From an uncultured Pelagibacteraceae bacterium (GTDB lineage Bacteria > Pseudomonadota > Alphaproteobacteria > Pelagibacterales > Pelagibacteraceae): a stretch of DNA of 64,000 bases. Made by a program: the position numbers and the translations under genes. The stretch's first letter is position 1; every line of letters starts with the position of its first letter. Below, in pieces: positions 46,304-55,026 of this stretch. The DNA lies in the NCBI GenBank assembly GCA_902558815.1, contig CACEFF010000001.1:186001-250000 (forward strand), given 5' to 3'. The notes under the pieces were generated by a model. The model ran no database searches and was not told the DNA's origin. It was given only the letters and a program-made list of their open reading frames with translations.

Positions 46304-46923
46304 AATTTTATTCTTTCTTTAAATTCTTTCTTAACCACATCCCATTTAAGAATGACAGAATTTAAAACAATTTTTCGATCCAACTCTTTAAGTTCATCTG
46401 CAATAGGAGCCCATTTATACAATGATAGTGCGCTTGGGTTAAATGGAAGATCATTGTAATGAGTATCCCAATTTATAGTTTTGATTCTTTCATTAAAATT
46501 CCTTTTGGCTTCTTCAATAATATCTGATGGCATATTGTTTGATGTCTCATCATCTAAAATTTTGAAAAAAATTTCTTTAGCATTATTCATGTCCTGGTAG
46601 TTAAAATTTACTTTTAGATTTGAAAATGTAAAAAAAATTAAATCCTGAAGTGCAACAGCATACATATTCCATTTTGCTAAGTTTACAGATCCCATGAACT
46701 TGTCGTTCTCAAAATGCAAGACATACCTTGTTCCCATTCTAGTTTTTAAATAACCATAAAGAGTTACTTGAGTTACCCAAGCAGATTTAGTTTGTATAAA
46801 TTCTTCTAGTTCGTCCAAGTTGTTAATTTTCTTTTTTGGAACAAAAGCCTTAAATAAGGCGAAAAGATAAGTCTTAAAATCATCCCAAGATAGATCCCTC
46901 CAGGTAAGTTTGTATTTTCCCAT
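46300..46923 (-). CDS. Unknown 207-aa protein between acs and the symporter
   Basis: 207 residues, no signal peptide or membrane segment. The N-terminal [24 protein letters not shown] and [17 protein letters not shown] stretches look like a soluble folded protein, but I do not recognise the family. It converges with acs (4-base overlap) and is divergent from the DUF4212 gene across 124 bases, so it may share regulation with the acetate transporter. Confidence 0.72.
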   Translation of the reverse strand: MGKYKLTWRDLSWDDFKTYLFALFKAFVPKKKINNLDELEEFIQTKSAWVTQVTLYGYLKTRMGTRYVLHFENDKFMGSVNLAKWNMYAVALQDLIFFTFSNLKVNFNYQDMNNAKEIFFKILDDETSNNMPSDIIEEAKRNFNERIKTINWDTHYNDLPFNPSALSLYKWAPIADELKELDRKIVLNSVILKWDVVKKEFKERIKF

Positions 46924-47047
46924 AAAAATCAGTATTTTTTAACTTATACCCTAAAAATGCACCTAATATGAACAATTTTAACACTTTAAATCTCTTTCAT
47001 AATGGTTATGGTTTTGCCCAGTTATAACTAAAAAAGGGAGAAGTATA

Positions 47048-47308
47048 ATGTCAAAACAACAACAACACTGGGAAAAAACCAGAGGGTTGCTAATGATGAC
47101 TTTAGCAATATGGTTTGTATTCTCAATTGGCATCTTCTTATTTGGAGCTGAGATGAACGAGGTTGGAGGACCGTTTGGATATCCTTTAACTTATTGGTTC
47201 ACTTGTCAAGGTTCTCTTGGAATTTTCGTAATCCTGATTTTCTGGTTCGCGAACAGACAAGAAAAAATTGATGAGGAGTTTGGCTTCTCAGAAAGAGGGG
47301 ATGACTAA
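47048..47308 (+). CDS. DUF4212 sodium/substrate symporter small subunit
   Basis: 86 residues, with two transmembrane helices (about 12-32 and 48-68) and the motif GGPFGYPLTYWFTCQGS of DUF4212. These small proteins are nearly always encoded just before VC_2705-type solute:sodium symporters and form a complex with them. It overlaps the symporter gene by one base. A Shine-Dalgarno-like GGGAG lies 8 bases upstream. Confidence 0.93.
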   Translation: MSKQQQHWEKTRGLLMMTLAIWFVFSIGIFLFGAEMNEVGGPFGYPLTYWFTCQGSLGIFVILIFWFANRQEKIDEEFGFSERGDD

Positions 47309-49119
47309 TGATAAAAGGTAATTTTATAGACAATTTGCCTAAAGTTTATGGAATCTATACAGGAGGTTTTTTAGCTTTCATAATCATTATGGCAATTGGT
47401 GAGCAGATGGGTATGACTTCGAAAACAATTGGTATTTGTTTCGTTGCCTTCACAGTAGCCATCTACGCAATAATTGGTTATCTATCACGTACAGCTCAAG
47501 CAGATGCGTATTACGTAGCTGGAAGACAAGTACCTACCGTGTTCAATGGAATGGCGACTGCAGCAGACTGGATGTCTGGTGCTTCATTCGTTGCAATGGC
47601 AGGTGGTATTTACTTCAAAGGCTATGGTTATATGGCACTACTTGTAGGTTGGACTGGTGGATATGTATTAGTTGCATCTTTATTAGCACCTTACTTAAGA
47701 AAATTTGGCTGTTACACAGTTCCAGATTTTATTGGTACAAGATACGGTGGTAATTTAACAAGGTTTCTTGCAGTAGTAGTTCTAACTGTTGCTTCATTTA
47801 CCTATGTGACTGCACAAATTAATGCTACAGGTACAATCGCTTCTGTTGCACTTGATATTCCATTTCAATATGCTGTTTATGTTGGACTAGTAAGTATTTT
47901 ATTATGTTCAATGTTAGGTGGTATGAGAGGAGTAACTTGGACGCAGGTTGCACAATATATCGTTCTAATTATAGCTTACTTGCTTCCAGTTTTCTGGATC
48001 AGTAACAAAATGGGTGCGGGTTTCTTTCCTCACTTTATGTTAGCTGATGAAGTGGCTAGAATTGGTGAATTAGAGCAACAGTTTGGTTTTGTGAAAAACT
48101 CAGCTGCTGATCTTGCGAATGTGCCAAAAGGATTAGCTGGAATAACTAAGGCTCACTCAGCGGTAAACGCTACGCCTTGGGCATTTATTTCGTTAGCACT
48201 AGCGATGATGATGGGAACAGCTTCATTGCCTCACGTAATGATGAGATATTTCACTACTCCAAGTGTAAAAGCGGCTAGAAAATCAGTAGGTTGGTCATTA
48301 TTCTTTATCTTCCTACTTTATTCTTCTGCTCCAATGTTAGCGACATTATCTAAATTGTCATTGATAGATCCGACATTATCAACTGGTATTATCGGAAAAT
48401 CAATTGCAGATGTTCAAGCGATAGATTGGTATCAAAACTGGAACCAAGCAAACTTAATGTTTGTAAGCGACTTTAACGGAAATGGAACTCTTGAGTTAAA
48501 TGAGTTTTTCATGGGTGGTAAAGCCGTTGTGTTAGCGACTCCAGAGATAGCTGGATTACCGTATGTAATCTCAGGTCTAGTTGCTGCTGGAGGTATGGCT
48601 GCTGCCATGTCAACAGCTGATGGTTTGATTCTAGCAATTGCAAACGCTATATCACATGATGTTTACTATAAGATCATTGATCCAAAAGCGGAAACTGCAA
48701 AAAGACTAGTTGTTGCAAGGGTGTTACTTGTAGTAATTGGTTTTGCTGGAGCAACTATTGCAGCAATGGAGATCCAAGGTATCTTAGGTTCAGTAATCTG
48801 GGCTTTTGACTTTGCGATGTCCGGATTGTTCTTCCCACTTGTACTTGGTGTATGGTGGAAGAGAGCTAACAGAGAAGGTGCTATAGCTGGTATGGCTTTA
48901 GGTCTAATTTCTGGTATGGGTTACCTGATATGGGTACGAAATGGTGGAAGTGGATTCTTGGGTATTACACAGTTAACGTTTGGTATCTTCGGTTCAGCAG
49001 TTAGTTTAGTATCTATGGTTGTTGTAAGTTTAATCACTTCAGAACCAAGTGCTGCTACACAAAGAATGGTTGACGAAGTTCGAGTACCATCAGGTAGATC
49101 GATCATCGGTAAGCAATAA
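47308..49119 (+). CDS. Solute:sodium symporter (ActP-like, VC_2705 subfamily)
   Basis: 603 residues with about 13 transmembrane helices. Typical SSS motifs are DAYYVAGRQVPTVFNGMATAADWMSGASF near the N-terminus, GGMRGVTWTQVAQY and MMGTASLPHVMMRYFTTPS. An insertion near 400-410 (FVSDFNGNGTLELNEFFMGG) resembles an EF-hand. It probably imports acetate or similar short-chain acids with Na+, with DUF4212 as partner and the nearby acs to activate the substrate. Confidence 0.93.
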   Translation: MIKGNFIDNLPKVYGIYTGGFLAFIIIMAIGEQMGMTSKTIGICFVAFTVAIYAIIGYLSRTAQADAYYVAGRQVPTVFNGMATAADWMSGASFVAMAGGIYFKGYGYMALLVGWTGGYVLVASLLAPYLRKFGCYTVPDFIGTRYGGNLTRFLAVVVLTVASFTYVTAQINATGTIASVALDIPFQYAVYVGLVSILLCSMLGGMRGVTWTQVAQYIVLIIAYLLPVFWISNKMGAGFFPHFMLADEVARIGELEQQFGFVKNSAADLANVPKGLAGITKAHSAVNATPWAFISLALAMMMGTASLPHVMMRYFTTPSVKAARKSVGWSLFFIFLLYSSAPMLATLSKLSLIDPTLSTGIIGKSIADVQAIDWYQNWNQANLMFVSDFNGNGTLELNEFFMGGKAVVLATPEIAGLPYVISGLVAAGGMAAAMSTADGLILAIANAISHDVYYKIIDPKAETAKRLVVARVLLVVIGFAGATIAAMEIQGILGSVIWAFDFAMSGLFFPLVLGVWWKRANREGAIAGMALGLISGMGYLIWVRNGGSGFLGITQLTFGIFGSAVSLVSMVVVSLITSEPSAATQRMVDEVRVPSGRSIIGKQ

Positions 49120-49130
49120 ACAACTTTATT

Positions 49131-49155
49131 AAGGGGCGATTAATTTCGCCCCTTT
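49131..49155 (+). terminator. Hairpin terminator after the symporter gene
   Basis: AAGGGGCGA (49131-49139) pairs with TCGCCCCTT (49146-49154) around a six-base loop. Only three Ts follow, so it may act with low efficiency or mainly protect the mRNA 3' end. It lies 11 bases after the stop codon. Confidence 0.75.
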
Positions 49156-49188
49156 AAATTCAATTATTTTTCCAATATAAACTCTTTC

Positions 49189-49533
49189 ATGTCTGCCAAT
49201 TTTCATCCTTTGGTTTATATAATTGATTATATACTTGGTATAGTCATGTGGACTCTAATAGGAAGAGTAGCAATGAATATATTTCAACGGGAAGACTCAG
49301 AATTTTTCTTTATGAGAGTTTTTGTAAAATTTACAAATCCATTACTTAAAATTTTTAAGCCTCTAACACCTAATTTCATTATCCAGCCACTTGTGCCGTT
49401 GTATGTTGCTTGGTTTTTCTTTATGATTAGATTTTACTTAATGCCATGGATTTTAGGCTATTCAGTGATGGGCATGTTGTCATTTCCTCTGGAAAGTGAA
49501 ATTTCAAGACAAATTTACCAATTTTTTAATTAA
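49189..49533 (+). CDS. Small membrane protein, possibly YggT-like
   Basis: 114 residues, two hydrophobic regions. The RVFVKFTNPLLKIFKPLTP segment resembles the YggT pattern (helix ... NP...P), but similarity is weak. It precedes rpe by a short gap, and could be co-transcribed with rpe, the heparinase-like gene and purH. Confidence 0.72.
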   Translation: MSANFHPLVYIIDYILGIVMWTLIGRVAMNIFQREDSEFFFMRVFVKFTNPLLKIFKPLTPNFIIQPLVPLYVAWFFFMIRFYLMPWILGYSVMGMLSFPLESEISRQIYQFFN

Positions 49534-49571
49534 ATTAATTTTAAAAATTGATACTAATAAATCTAGTATCA

Positions 49572-50231
49572 ATGAAAAAAATACAAATATCACCCTCTAT
49601 ACTATCTGCAGACTTTAGTCAGCTGGGCAATGAAATAAAAAAATTAGAAAAGGGTGGAGCTGACATGATTCATGTAGATGTTATGGATGGACATTTTGTT
49701 CCAAATTTAACAATTGGTCCTCCAGTAATAAAGGCTCTAAAAAAACAATCATCAATGATTTTTGACGTTCATTTGATGATTTCACCAGTTCACAAATATA
49801 TAGAAGATTACGCTCTTGCTGGTGCAGATATAATAACAATTCATCCAGAAGCAACAGATGATCTCAATTCATCAATCTTAAAAATTAAAGAGCTAAATAA
49901 AAAGGTTGGAGTATCACTAAATCCAAAAACTAAAATTGACACTATAACTGATCATTTAAATAAAATTGATTTAGTTTTAATTATGAGTGTTAACCCAGGA
50001 TTTGGAGGCCAAAAATTTATGCCTGAAGTTTTAATTAAAATTAAAGAATTAAAAAAAATAAGAGAAAAAGAAAATTTAAACTTTGACATTGAGATTGATG
50101 GAGGAATTAATTTTGATAATTCAAAAGAAGCAATAGAAGCCGGAGCTAATATTTTAGTTTCAGGAACAACAATTTTTAAAAGCAATGATGGTGATATAAA
50201 AAAAAATATTGATTTATTGAGATCAACCTAG
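49572..50231 (+). CDS. rpe: Ribulose-5-phosphate 3-epimerase
   Basis: 219 residues from the ATG giving MKKIQISPSILSADFSQLG; a frame start 24 bases upstream is less likely. Metal ligands in DVMDGHFVPN, HLMI, and the catalytic Asp in EIDGGIN are present. MSVNPGFGGQKFMP is the family signature. It serves the pentose phosphate pathway. Confidence 0.97.
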   Translation: MKKIQISPSILSADFSQLGNEIKKLEKGGADMIHVDVMDGHFVPNLTIGPPVIKALKKQSSMIFDVHLMISPVHKYIEDYALAGADIITIHPEATDDLNSSILKIKELNKKVGVSLNPKTKIDTITDHLNKIDLVLIMSVNPGFGGQKFMPEVLIKIKELKKIREKENLNFDIEIDGGINFDNSKEAIEAGANILVSGTTIFKSNDGDIKKNIDLLRST

Positions 50232-50260
50232 TTGATTTTACTTAAAGAAATCTATTTAAT

Positions 50261-51844
50261 ATGTTTGATACTTTAAGAAATTTTTACCTTAATTCTTTTT
50301 TTTACGATAGAAAAATATCAAAATCTTTTGATGGCACTTTTCAATATAAGCCTAGTACTCATCTTTTATCGTCTATAGTCAAAATACAAAGAAAAAAAAT
50401 CAACATAGATGAATTTGCACTTGAAACAGTTTGGGCAAACACAAGTTTAAATCAGAAACAGTTTAAAAAACTTAACAATTTTTTCTGGATATTTAGTTTA
50501 GATTTAAAATCTTCTAGTTCATCTGTTCAACAAGTAATAAAAAATTGGATTGAAATTAATAAAAAATATAATCTGAAAAGTTGGGAATTTGTGACAACAG
50601 CAAAAAGAATAATTGCATGGTTATCAAATTCTAGACTTACTTATGATGATAGTGCCGAAGAATATAAAAGTAGTTTTAATTTTATAATACAAAAACAAAC
50701 ATTTCATTTACTTAATCAAATAAAAAATTTAAAAAACCATGATGATAAGTTGGTTGGTATAACAGCAATAATACTTTTTTCATTAAGTTATAACAATCAA
50801 CAAAAACTATTAACATTAGGTTTAGATTATTTAAAAAAAATAACTAAAAATTCATTAGATAAATATGGTTTTCCAAAGTCACGTAATATTGAACAATCAA
50901 TCTTTTATTTAAAATACCTTATACTTATTCGTGAATGGTTCAAGGAATCTCAAATAAATATACCTGAATTTATTGATGAATATATTTTTTATTTGGGGCA
51001 GTCTTATACTTTTTTCTGGAAGAAGATTAATTTCGACCCACTTTTCAATGGAAATAATATTTCTGATAACCAAGAATTTGATCAATATTTAAAAAGGTTG
51101 GGCTATTCATTTAAAAATGAAAATTATGAAAATTCAGATTATATATCCCTAAATAATAAAAAAATAAATTTATTTATGGATATTGGCCCTTCACCTGAAA
51201 AAAATTTTTCAAATAAATACCAAGCCGGAGCTCTCTCTTTTGAGTTTGTGTCTGGAGGAAAAAAAATATTTACAAACTCTGGTTATTATCAATACAAAAA
51301 TACTAAATTAAATGAATTATCAAAATCATCAGCAATGCATAATACTTTAGTAATAGACGATAATTCATCATGTAAATTCAAGAAAAAAACTAAAGATGAA
51401 TTTGAAATTAAACACGATTTAAAAATAACAAAAAAAAATGTCATTTTCGAAAAAAATTATTGGAAAATTATTGGAGCTCACGATGGTTTTTTAAAAAAAT
51501 ATAATTTAATATTTGAAAGAGAAATTGAATTTTACCCTGAGAATTTAAAGCTAGTAGGTATAGATAAAATCCTTGGAAAAAAGAATTTACCTAATTTAAA
51601 ATTTGATGTCCGTTTTCATCTTGACCCTTCTTCAAAAGTAATGAAAACTCAAGATAATAAATCAATACTTATTGAAATTAATGATGAGGGGTGGAAATTT
51701 AATTGCAAAAACTATGAGATAGATATTGATAATGGTTTATATTTCGGTAAGAAAAATACCTACTCTGAAAATCAAAATATATTTATAACTGGAATTATAA
51801 ATTCTCAAAATACTGATATCAGATGGGAGCTAGTTAAAATTTAA
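50261..51844 (+). CDS. Heparinase II/III family protein
   Basis: 527 residues. The N-terminal region is helical (alpha-toroid), and the C-terminal beta-sandwich includes the MDIGPSP, AGALSFEF and AMHNTLVIDD motifs of the heparinase II/III family. This gene is regularly found between rpe and purH in alphaproteobacteria. It may act on envelope polysaccharide; real substrate unknown. No signal peptide is seen. It ends one base before purH begins. Confidence 0.88.
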   Translation: MFDTLRNFYLNSFFYDRKISKSFDGTFQYKPSTHLLSSIVKIQRKKINIDEFALETVWANTSLNQKQFKKLNNFFWIFSLDLKSSSSSVQQVIKNWIEINKKYNLKSWEFVTTAKRIIAWLSNSRLTYDDSAEEYKSSFNFIIQKQTFHLLNQIKNLKNHDDKLVGITAIILFSLSYNNQQKLLTLGLDYLKKITKNSLDKYGFPKSRNIEQSIFYLKYLILIREWFKESQINIPEFIDEYIFYLGQSYTFFWKKINFDPLFNGNNISDNQEFDQYLKRLGYSFKNENYENSDYISLNNKKINLFMDIGPSPEKNFSNKYQAGALSFEFVSGGKKIFTNSGYYQYKNTKLNELSKSSAMHNTLVIDDNSSCKFKKKTKDEFEIKHDLKITKKNVIFEKNYWKIIGAHDGFLKKYNLIFEREIEFYPENLKLVGIDKILGKKNLPNLKFDVRFHLDPSSKVMKTQDNKSILIEINDEGWKFNCKNYEIDIDNGLYFGKKNTYSENQNIFITGIINSQNTDIRWELVKI

Positions 51845-53379
51845 TGTCGAAAATAAAAAGAGCCATAATTTCACTATCTGATAAAAGCAATTTGAAACCT
51901 CTTTTAAATTGTTTAAAAAAACACAGTATTGAGATAATTAGTTCAGGTGGCACTTTTAAAACTATAAAAAAACTTAAATTTAAATGTCAAGAAGTTTCAG
52001 ATTTTACCAGTTTTACTGAAATTTTGGATGGCAGAGTCAAAACATTACATCCTAAAATTTATGCGGGTATACTTAACAAAAGGAATAATAAAAAACATAT
52101 TAAAGAATTAAAAAAAAATAATTTTAGTAATATAGATCTTGTTATTGTTAATTTTTATCCCTTTGAACAAACAATAAATAATACAAAAAATCATCAAAAA
52201 ATAATTGAAAATATTGATGTTGGGGGTCCCACAATGGTCAGAGCAGCAGCCAAAAATTATAATGATGTTACTGTTATAACATCCACAAATCAATATGATG
52301 AATTAATTAACGAACTTAATAATAATAATGGAACCACATCAAAAAAATTTAGAGAAAAAATGTCAAAATATGCTTTTACAGAGACTTCTTATTATGACTC
52401 TTTGATATCAAGTTATTTTAATAAAATTTCGAATGAAATCTTTCCAGAAAAGAAAATTATTAATGCAAACTTAATAGATAAATTACGTTATGGAGAAAAT
52501 CCTCATCAATTTAGTGCAATATATTCTAACTCTAATTCTCTGGATTTAATTCAAATTCATGGAAAACAATTAAGCTATAATAATTTTAATGATATTTTTT
52601 CTGCATTAACGATTTCAAAATCTTTACAGAGAAATACAGGAGTGGTAATTGTTAAACACGCAAACCCATGTGGTGTCTCAGATATTAAAGATAAGCTTAA
52701 ATGTTACAAAGCCGCTTTAGCATGTGATCCTGTGAGTGCTTTTGGTGGAGTAGTATCTTGTAATTTTAATATAAATTCTAAAATAGCAATTGAATTAAAC
52801 AAAACTTTTTTAGAGGTTATAATAGCAAATGGCTTTGATAAAGAAGCTTTAAAAATATTAAAAAAGAAAAAAAATATTAGATTAATAAATGCAAATAAAT
52901 ATTCTTTATCTGAAGCTCTTAAAATTAATTCTTATGAAGGTATATTGTTAGTTCAAAATGAGGATAAATTTAAATTTAAGTCAAAAGATTTTAAAATAGT
53001 ATCTAAAACTAAACCCACTTATCTACAAATGAAAAATTTAATTTTTGCTTTTAATGTTTGCAGATATGTTAAATCTAATGCAATTGTTTTAGCTCATAAA
53101 GGAGCTACAGTTGGTATTGGCTCTGGACAACCAAGTAGATTAGATAGTTGTGAAATAGCTATAAATAAAATGAAAAGGTTTGTTAATCCAAATAATGATA
53201 TAGTGGCTGCTTCTGATGCTTTTTTTCCATTTGTGGATGGTATTGAAAAATTAGTTCAGTCAGGGGTATCAGCTGTAATTCAACCTGCTGGGTCCATTAG
53301 GGACAAGGAAATAATTAAATTTGCTAATCAAACTGGAACTGTTCTGGTCTTTTCTAAAACTAGACATTTTAGACATTAG
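51844..53379 (+). CDS. purH: Bifunctional AICAR transformylase/IMP cyclohydrolase
   Basis: 511 residues, final two steps of purine synthesis. The IMP cyclohydrolase domain (ISLSDKSNL, SSGGTFKTIK, DGRVKTLHPKI) is N-terminal and the AICAR transformylase domain is C-terminal with KHANPCGVS and GIGSGQPSR. Start overlaps the preceding stop by one base. The 3' end overlaps the convergent pterin dehydratase gene by 11 bases. Confidence 0.97.
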   Translation: MSKIKRAIISLSDKSNLKPLLNCLKKHSIEIISSGGTFKTIKKLKFKCQEVSDFTSFTEILDGRVKTLHPKIYAGILNKRNNKKHIKELKKNNFSNIDLVIVNFYPFEQTINNTKNHQKIIENIDVGGPTMVRAAAKNYNDVTVITSTNQYDELINELNNNNGTTSKKFREKMSKYAFTETSYYDSLISSYFNKISNEIFPEKKIINANLIDKLRYGENPHQFSAIYSNSNSLDLIQIHGKQLSYNNFNDIFSALTISKSLQRNTGVVIVKHANPCGVSDIKDKLKCYKAALACDPVSAFGGVVSCNFNINSKIAIELNKTFLEVIIANGFDKEALKILKKKKNIRLINANKYSLSEALKINSYEGILLVQNEDKFKFKSKDFKIVSKTKPTYLQMKNLIFAFNVCRYVKSNAIVLAHKGATVGIGSGQPSRLDSCEIAINKMKRFVNPNNDIVAASDAFFPFVDGIEKLVQSGVSAVIQPAGSIRDKEIIKFANQTGTVLVFSKTRHFRH

Positions 53380-53713
53380 TAATTTGATCAATTTTTGCAG
53401 CAAGAATAAAGTCATTCTCTGAAAGACCTTCTATTGCGTGGGTGGTAATAGCAATCTTAGAGTATCCCCATCCAAATGTTATATCAGGATGATGACCTTC
53501 TAATTCTGATATTTTTCCAACTTCATTAGTAAATTTTTGACTTTCTAAAAAATTTTTAAATTCGAATGTTTTTTCCAAAAGATAAATCTCACTTTTATTT
53601 TTAATTACATTCCAACCGTCCACTTTTTTTTGATATTTATGAATTTCTGAAATGTCAAGTGGCTTAACTCCACCTTCACAGGGTAAACATCTTTTATTTA
53701 TTAAATCATCCAT
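53369..53713 (-). CDS. Pterin-4a-carbinolamine dehydratase family protein
   Basis: 114 residues from the ATG giving MDDLINKRCLPCEGGVKPL. The active-site motif LEGHHPDITFGWGYS has the conserved His-His-Pro and aromatic residues. A frame running upstream crosses the tRNA gene and is rejected. Such enzymes recycle pterin cofactors of aromatic hydroxylases, and related proteins take part in Moco or folate metabolism. The start is 7 bases after the tRNA-Gly 3' end. Its 3' end overlaps purH by 11 bases. Confidence 0.92.
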   Translation of the reverse strand: MDDLINKRCLPCEGGVKPLDISEIHKYQKKVDGWNVIKNKSEIYLLEKTFEFKNFLESQKFTNEVGKISELEGHHPDITFGWGYSKIAITTHAIEGLSENDFILAAKIDQITNV

Positions 53714-53719
53714 ATATTT

Positions 53720-53794
53720 TGGAGCGGGCAAAGGGGGTCGAACCCTCGACCTTCTCGTTGGCAACGAGACGCTCTACCACTGAGCTATGCCCGC
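53720..53794 (-). tRNA. tRNA-Gly (GCC)
   Basis: A complete cloverleaf reads GCGGGCA at the 5' acceptor strand and TGCCCGC at the 3' strand. It has a D-arm GCTC/GAGC, anticodon stem TCTCG/CGAGA around TTGCCAA (anticodon GCC, decoding GGC and GGU), T-arm GAGGG-TTCGACC-CCCTT and discriminator T. CCA is encoded at 53720-53722. It lies between the PhyH-like gene and the pterin dehydratase gene on the same strand. Confidence 0.97.
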
Positions 53795-53859
53795 TTATTA
53801 GTATCGAATTTAATTTAAACATATTAAATGTATAATACAAGCATATTTAAATTGATAAT

Positions 53860-54882
53860 TTATGCTTTTGAACTTTCCTTTATTTTATTTTGTGTAATAT
53901 TTGTTAAAGAAAAATTATTAAAATTAGAAGCTTCATTTTTATAAGTTTGATTAATTTTTGATGAAAAACCTTTATTTTTAAATTCATCATAAATCATATT
54001 AATTGGTAATTTAGGATCTTTTGAGTTAGATTTTATTAAATATCTTAACGAAATCCTTGGTATATTACCAAATTGTTGTGGTGTCCCATGCAATGTGTAA
54101 GGTGTCCAGAAATAAGCTGATCCCTTTTTACCTGTAAGAGTTAAATATTTTAATTTCTCCAAACACTTATCAAATTGATCATTATAATATGAAAATTCCT
54201 CATTTAATTTATCATATTTTAGATTGTGAGGAAATTTTGTTGCTAGAAATTTATGTGATTTTAGAATCAAATATAAAGGTGACATTGTTATATCAACATC
54301 ATTTAAATATATATAACCTGTTATATACCTAAAATCTGTTCCATGATGATCAATATAGTCTTGATGAAATGCTATGCCGTTAAAATAAGTAACATCTCTA
54401 TATTTTGGGCGAACAAAATCTTTAAGTCCTTTTATTTGGTCATTTTTAAGTTCGTCTATCACAAAGTCTGGCATCCAATGTTCAGAGGCAGATATGACAA
54501 TTTTTTTCAAAATTGTCGTGTAATTATCTCCAAGTATCGTATGACACATATCTACAAATGATTTATTTTTTTCTATAAAATCTAAATCTAAATTATTTGC
54601 TAAGTTATTACTTCTTCTAAATGCCTCGGGTTGTTTTGGTGTAGGAAAATATTTTTTTTTTAGATTCACATAATTTCCATATACCCACGGAATTTTATTT
54701 TTAAGATAAATATCAAGATCTTTTCTAAAGAAATATTCTTTTTTAGAAAAAAATAAACTGTGATCTAATTTTCTTGATTTATTAACTTGATTAAATACAG
54801 AGTCTATTGAGTTATCATCAAATATATTTTCTTTTTTAATATATCCATTCTCCAAAAAATTATTAAATTCTGTTTTTTCCAT
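53860..54882 (-). CDS. Phytanoyl-CoA dioxygenase (PhyH) family protein
   Basis: 340 residues. The iron-binding facial triad can be read as His173 and Asp175 (FHQDYID) and His265 (TLHGTPQQF); a 2-oxoglutarate-binding arginine follows in RISLRY. This is the non-haem Fe(II)/2-oxoglutarate dioxygenase fold of PhyH/EctD-like enzymes. Substrate unknown. High Lys/Asn/Phe content is typical of the genome. Downstream are the tRNA-Gly and pterin dehydratase genes. Confidence 0.85.
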   Translation of the reverse strand: MEKTEFNNFLENGYIKKENIFDDNSIDSVFNQVNKSRKLDHSLFFSKKEYFFRKDLDIYLKNKIPWVYGNYVNLKKKYFPTPKQPEAFRRSNNLANNLDLDFIEKNKSFVDMCHTILGDNYTTILKKIVISASEHWMPDFVIDELKNDQIKGLKDFVRPKYRDVTYFNGIAFHQDYIDHHGTDFRYITGYIYLNDVDITMSPLYLILKSHKFLATKFPHNLKYDKLNEEFSYYNDQFDKCLEKLKYLTLTGKKGSAYFWTPYTLHGTPQQFGNIPRISLRYLIKSNSKDPKLPINMIYDEFKNKGFSSKINQTYKNEASNFNNFSLTNITQNKIKESSKA

Positions 54883-54958
54883 TTAATTAGCTCTATTCAA
54901 AACGGGTAAAGAAGTTTTAATTCTCGATTATTTGTTTAGTTATGTTGTGATTAACCCT

Positions 54959-55006
54959 TAATTATATCCTCAATTTCTAGGATTATAATTACTCTTTTTT
55001 TTTTTT
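54959..55006 (+). promoter_or_regulatory. Hairpin plus T-tract overlapping a TATAAT, upstream of the Lon N-domain gene
   Basis: TAATTATATCCT (54959-54970) pairs with 54979-54991 with one bulged base across an eight-base loop, and a run of 12 Ts (54995-55006) follows shortly after. That looks like an intrinsic terminator. But TATAAT (54984-54989) lies within the right arm and could be the -10 of the gene starting at 55027, so the structure may be a promoter, an attenuator or both. Confidence 0.45.
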
Positions 55007-55026
55007 CAAGCAATAATAAATATGGT

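Noticed and set aside
53714..53764. Extended N-terminus of the pterin dehydratase
   Set aside because: The extra codons are read from the tRNA-Gly gene.
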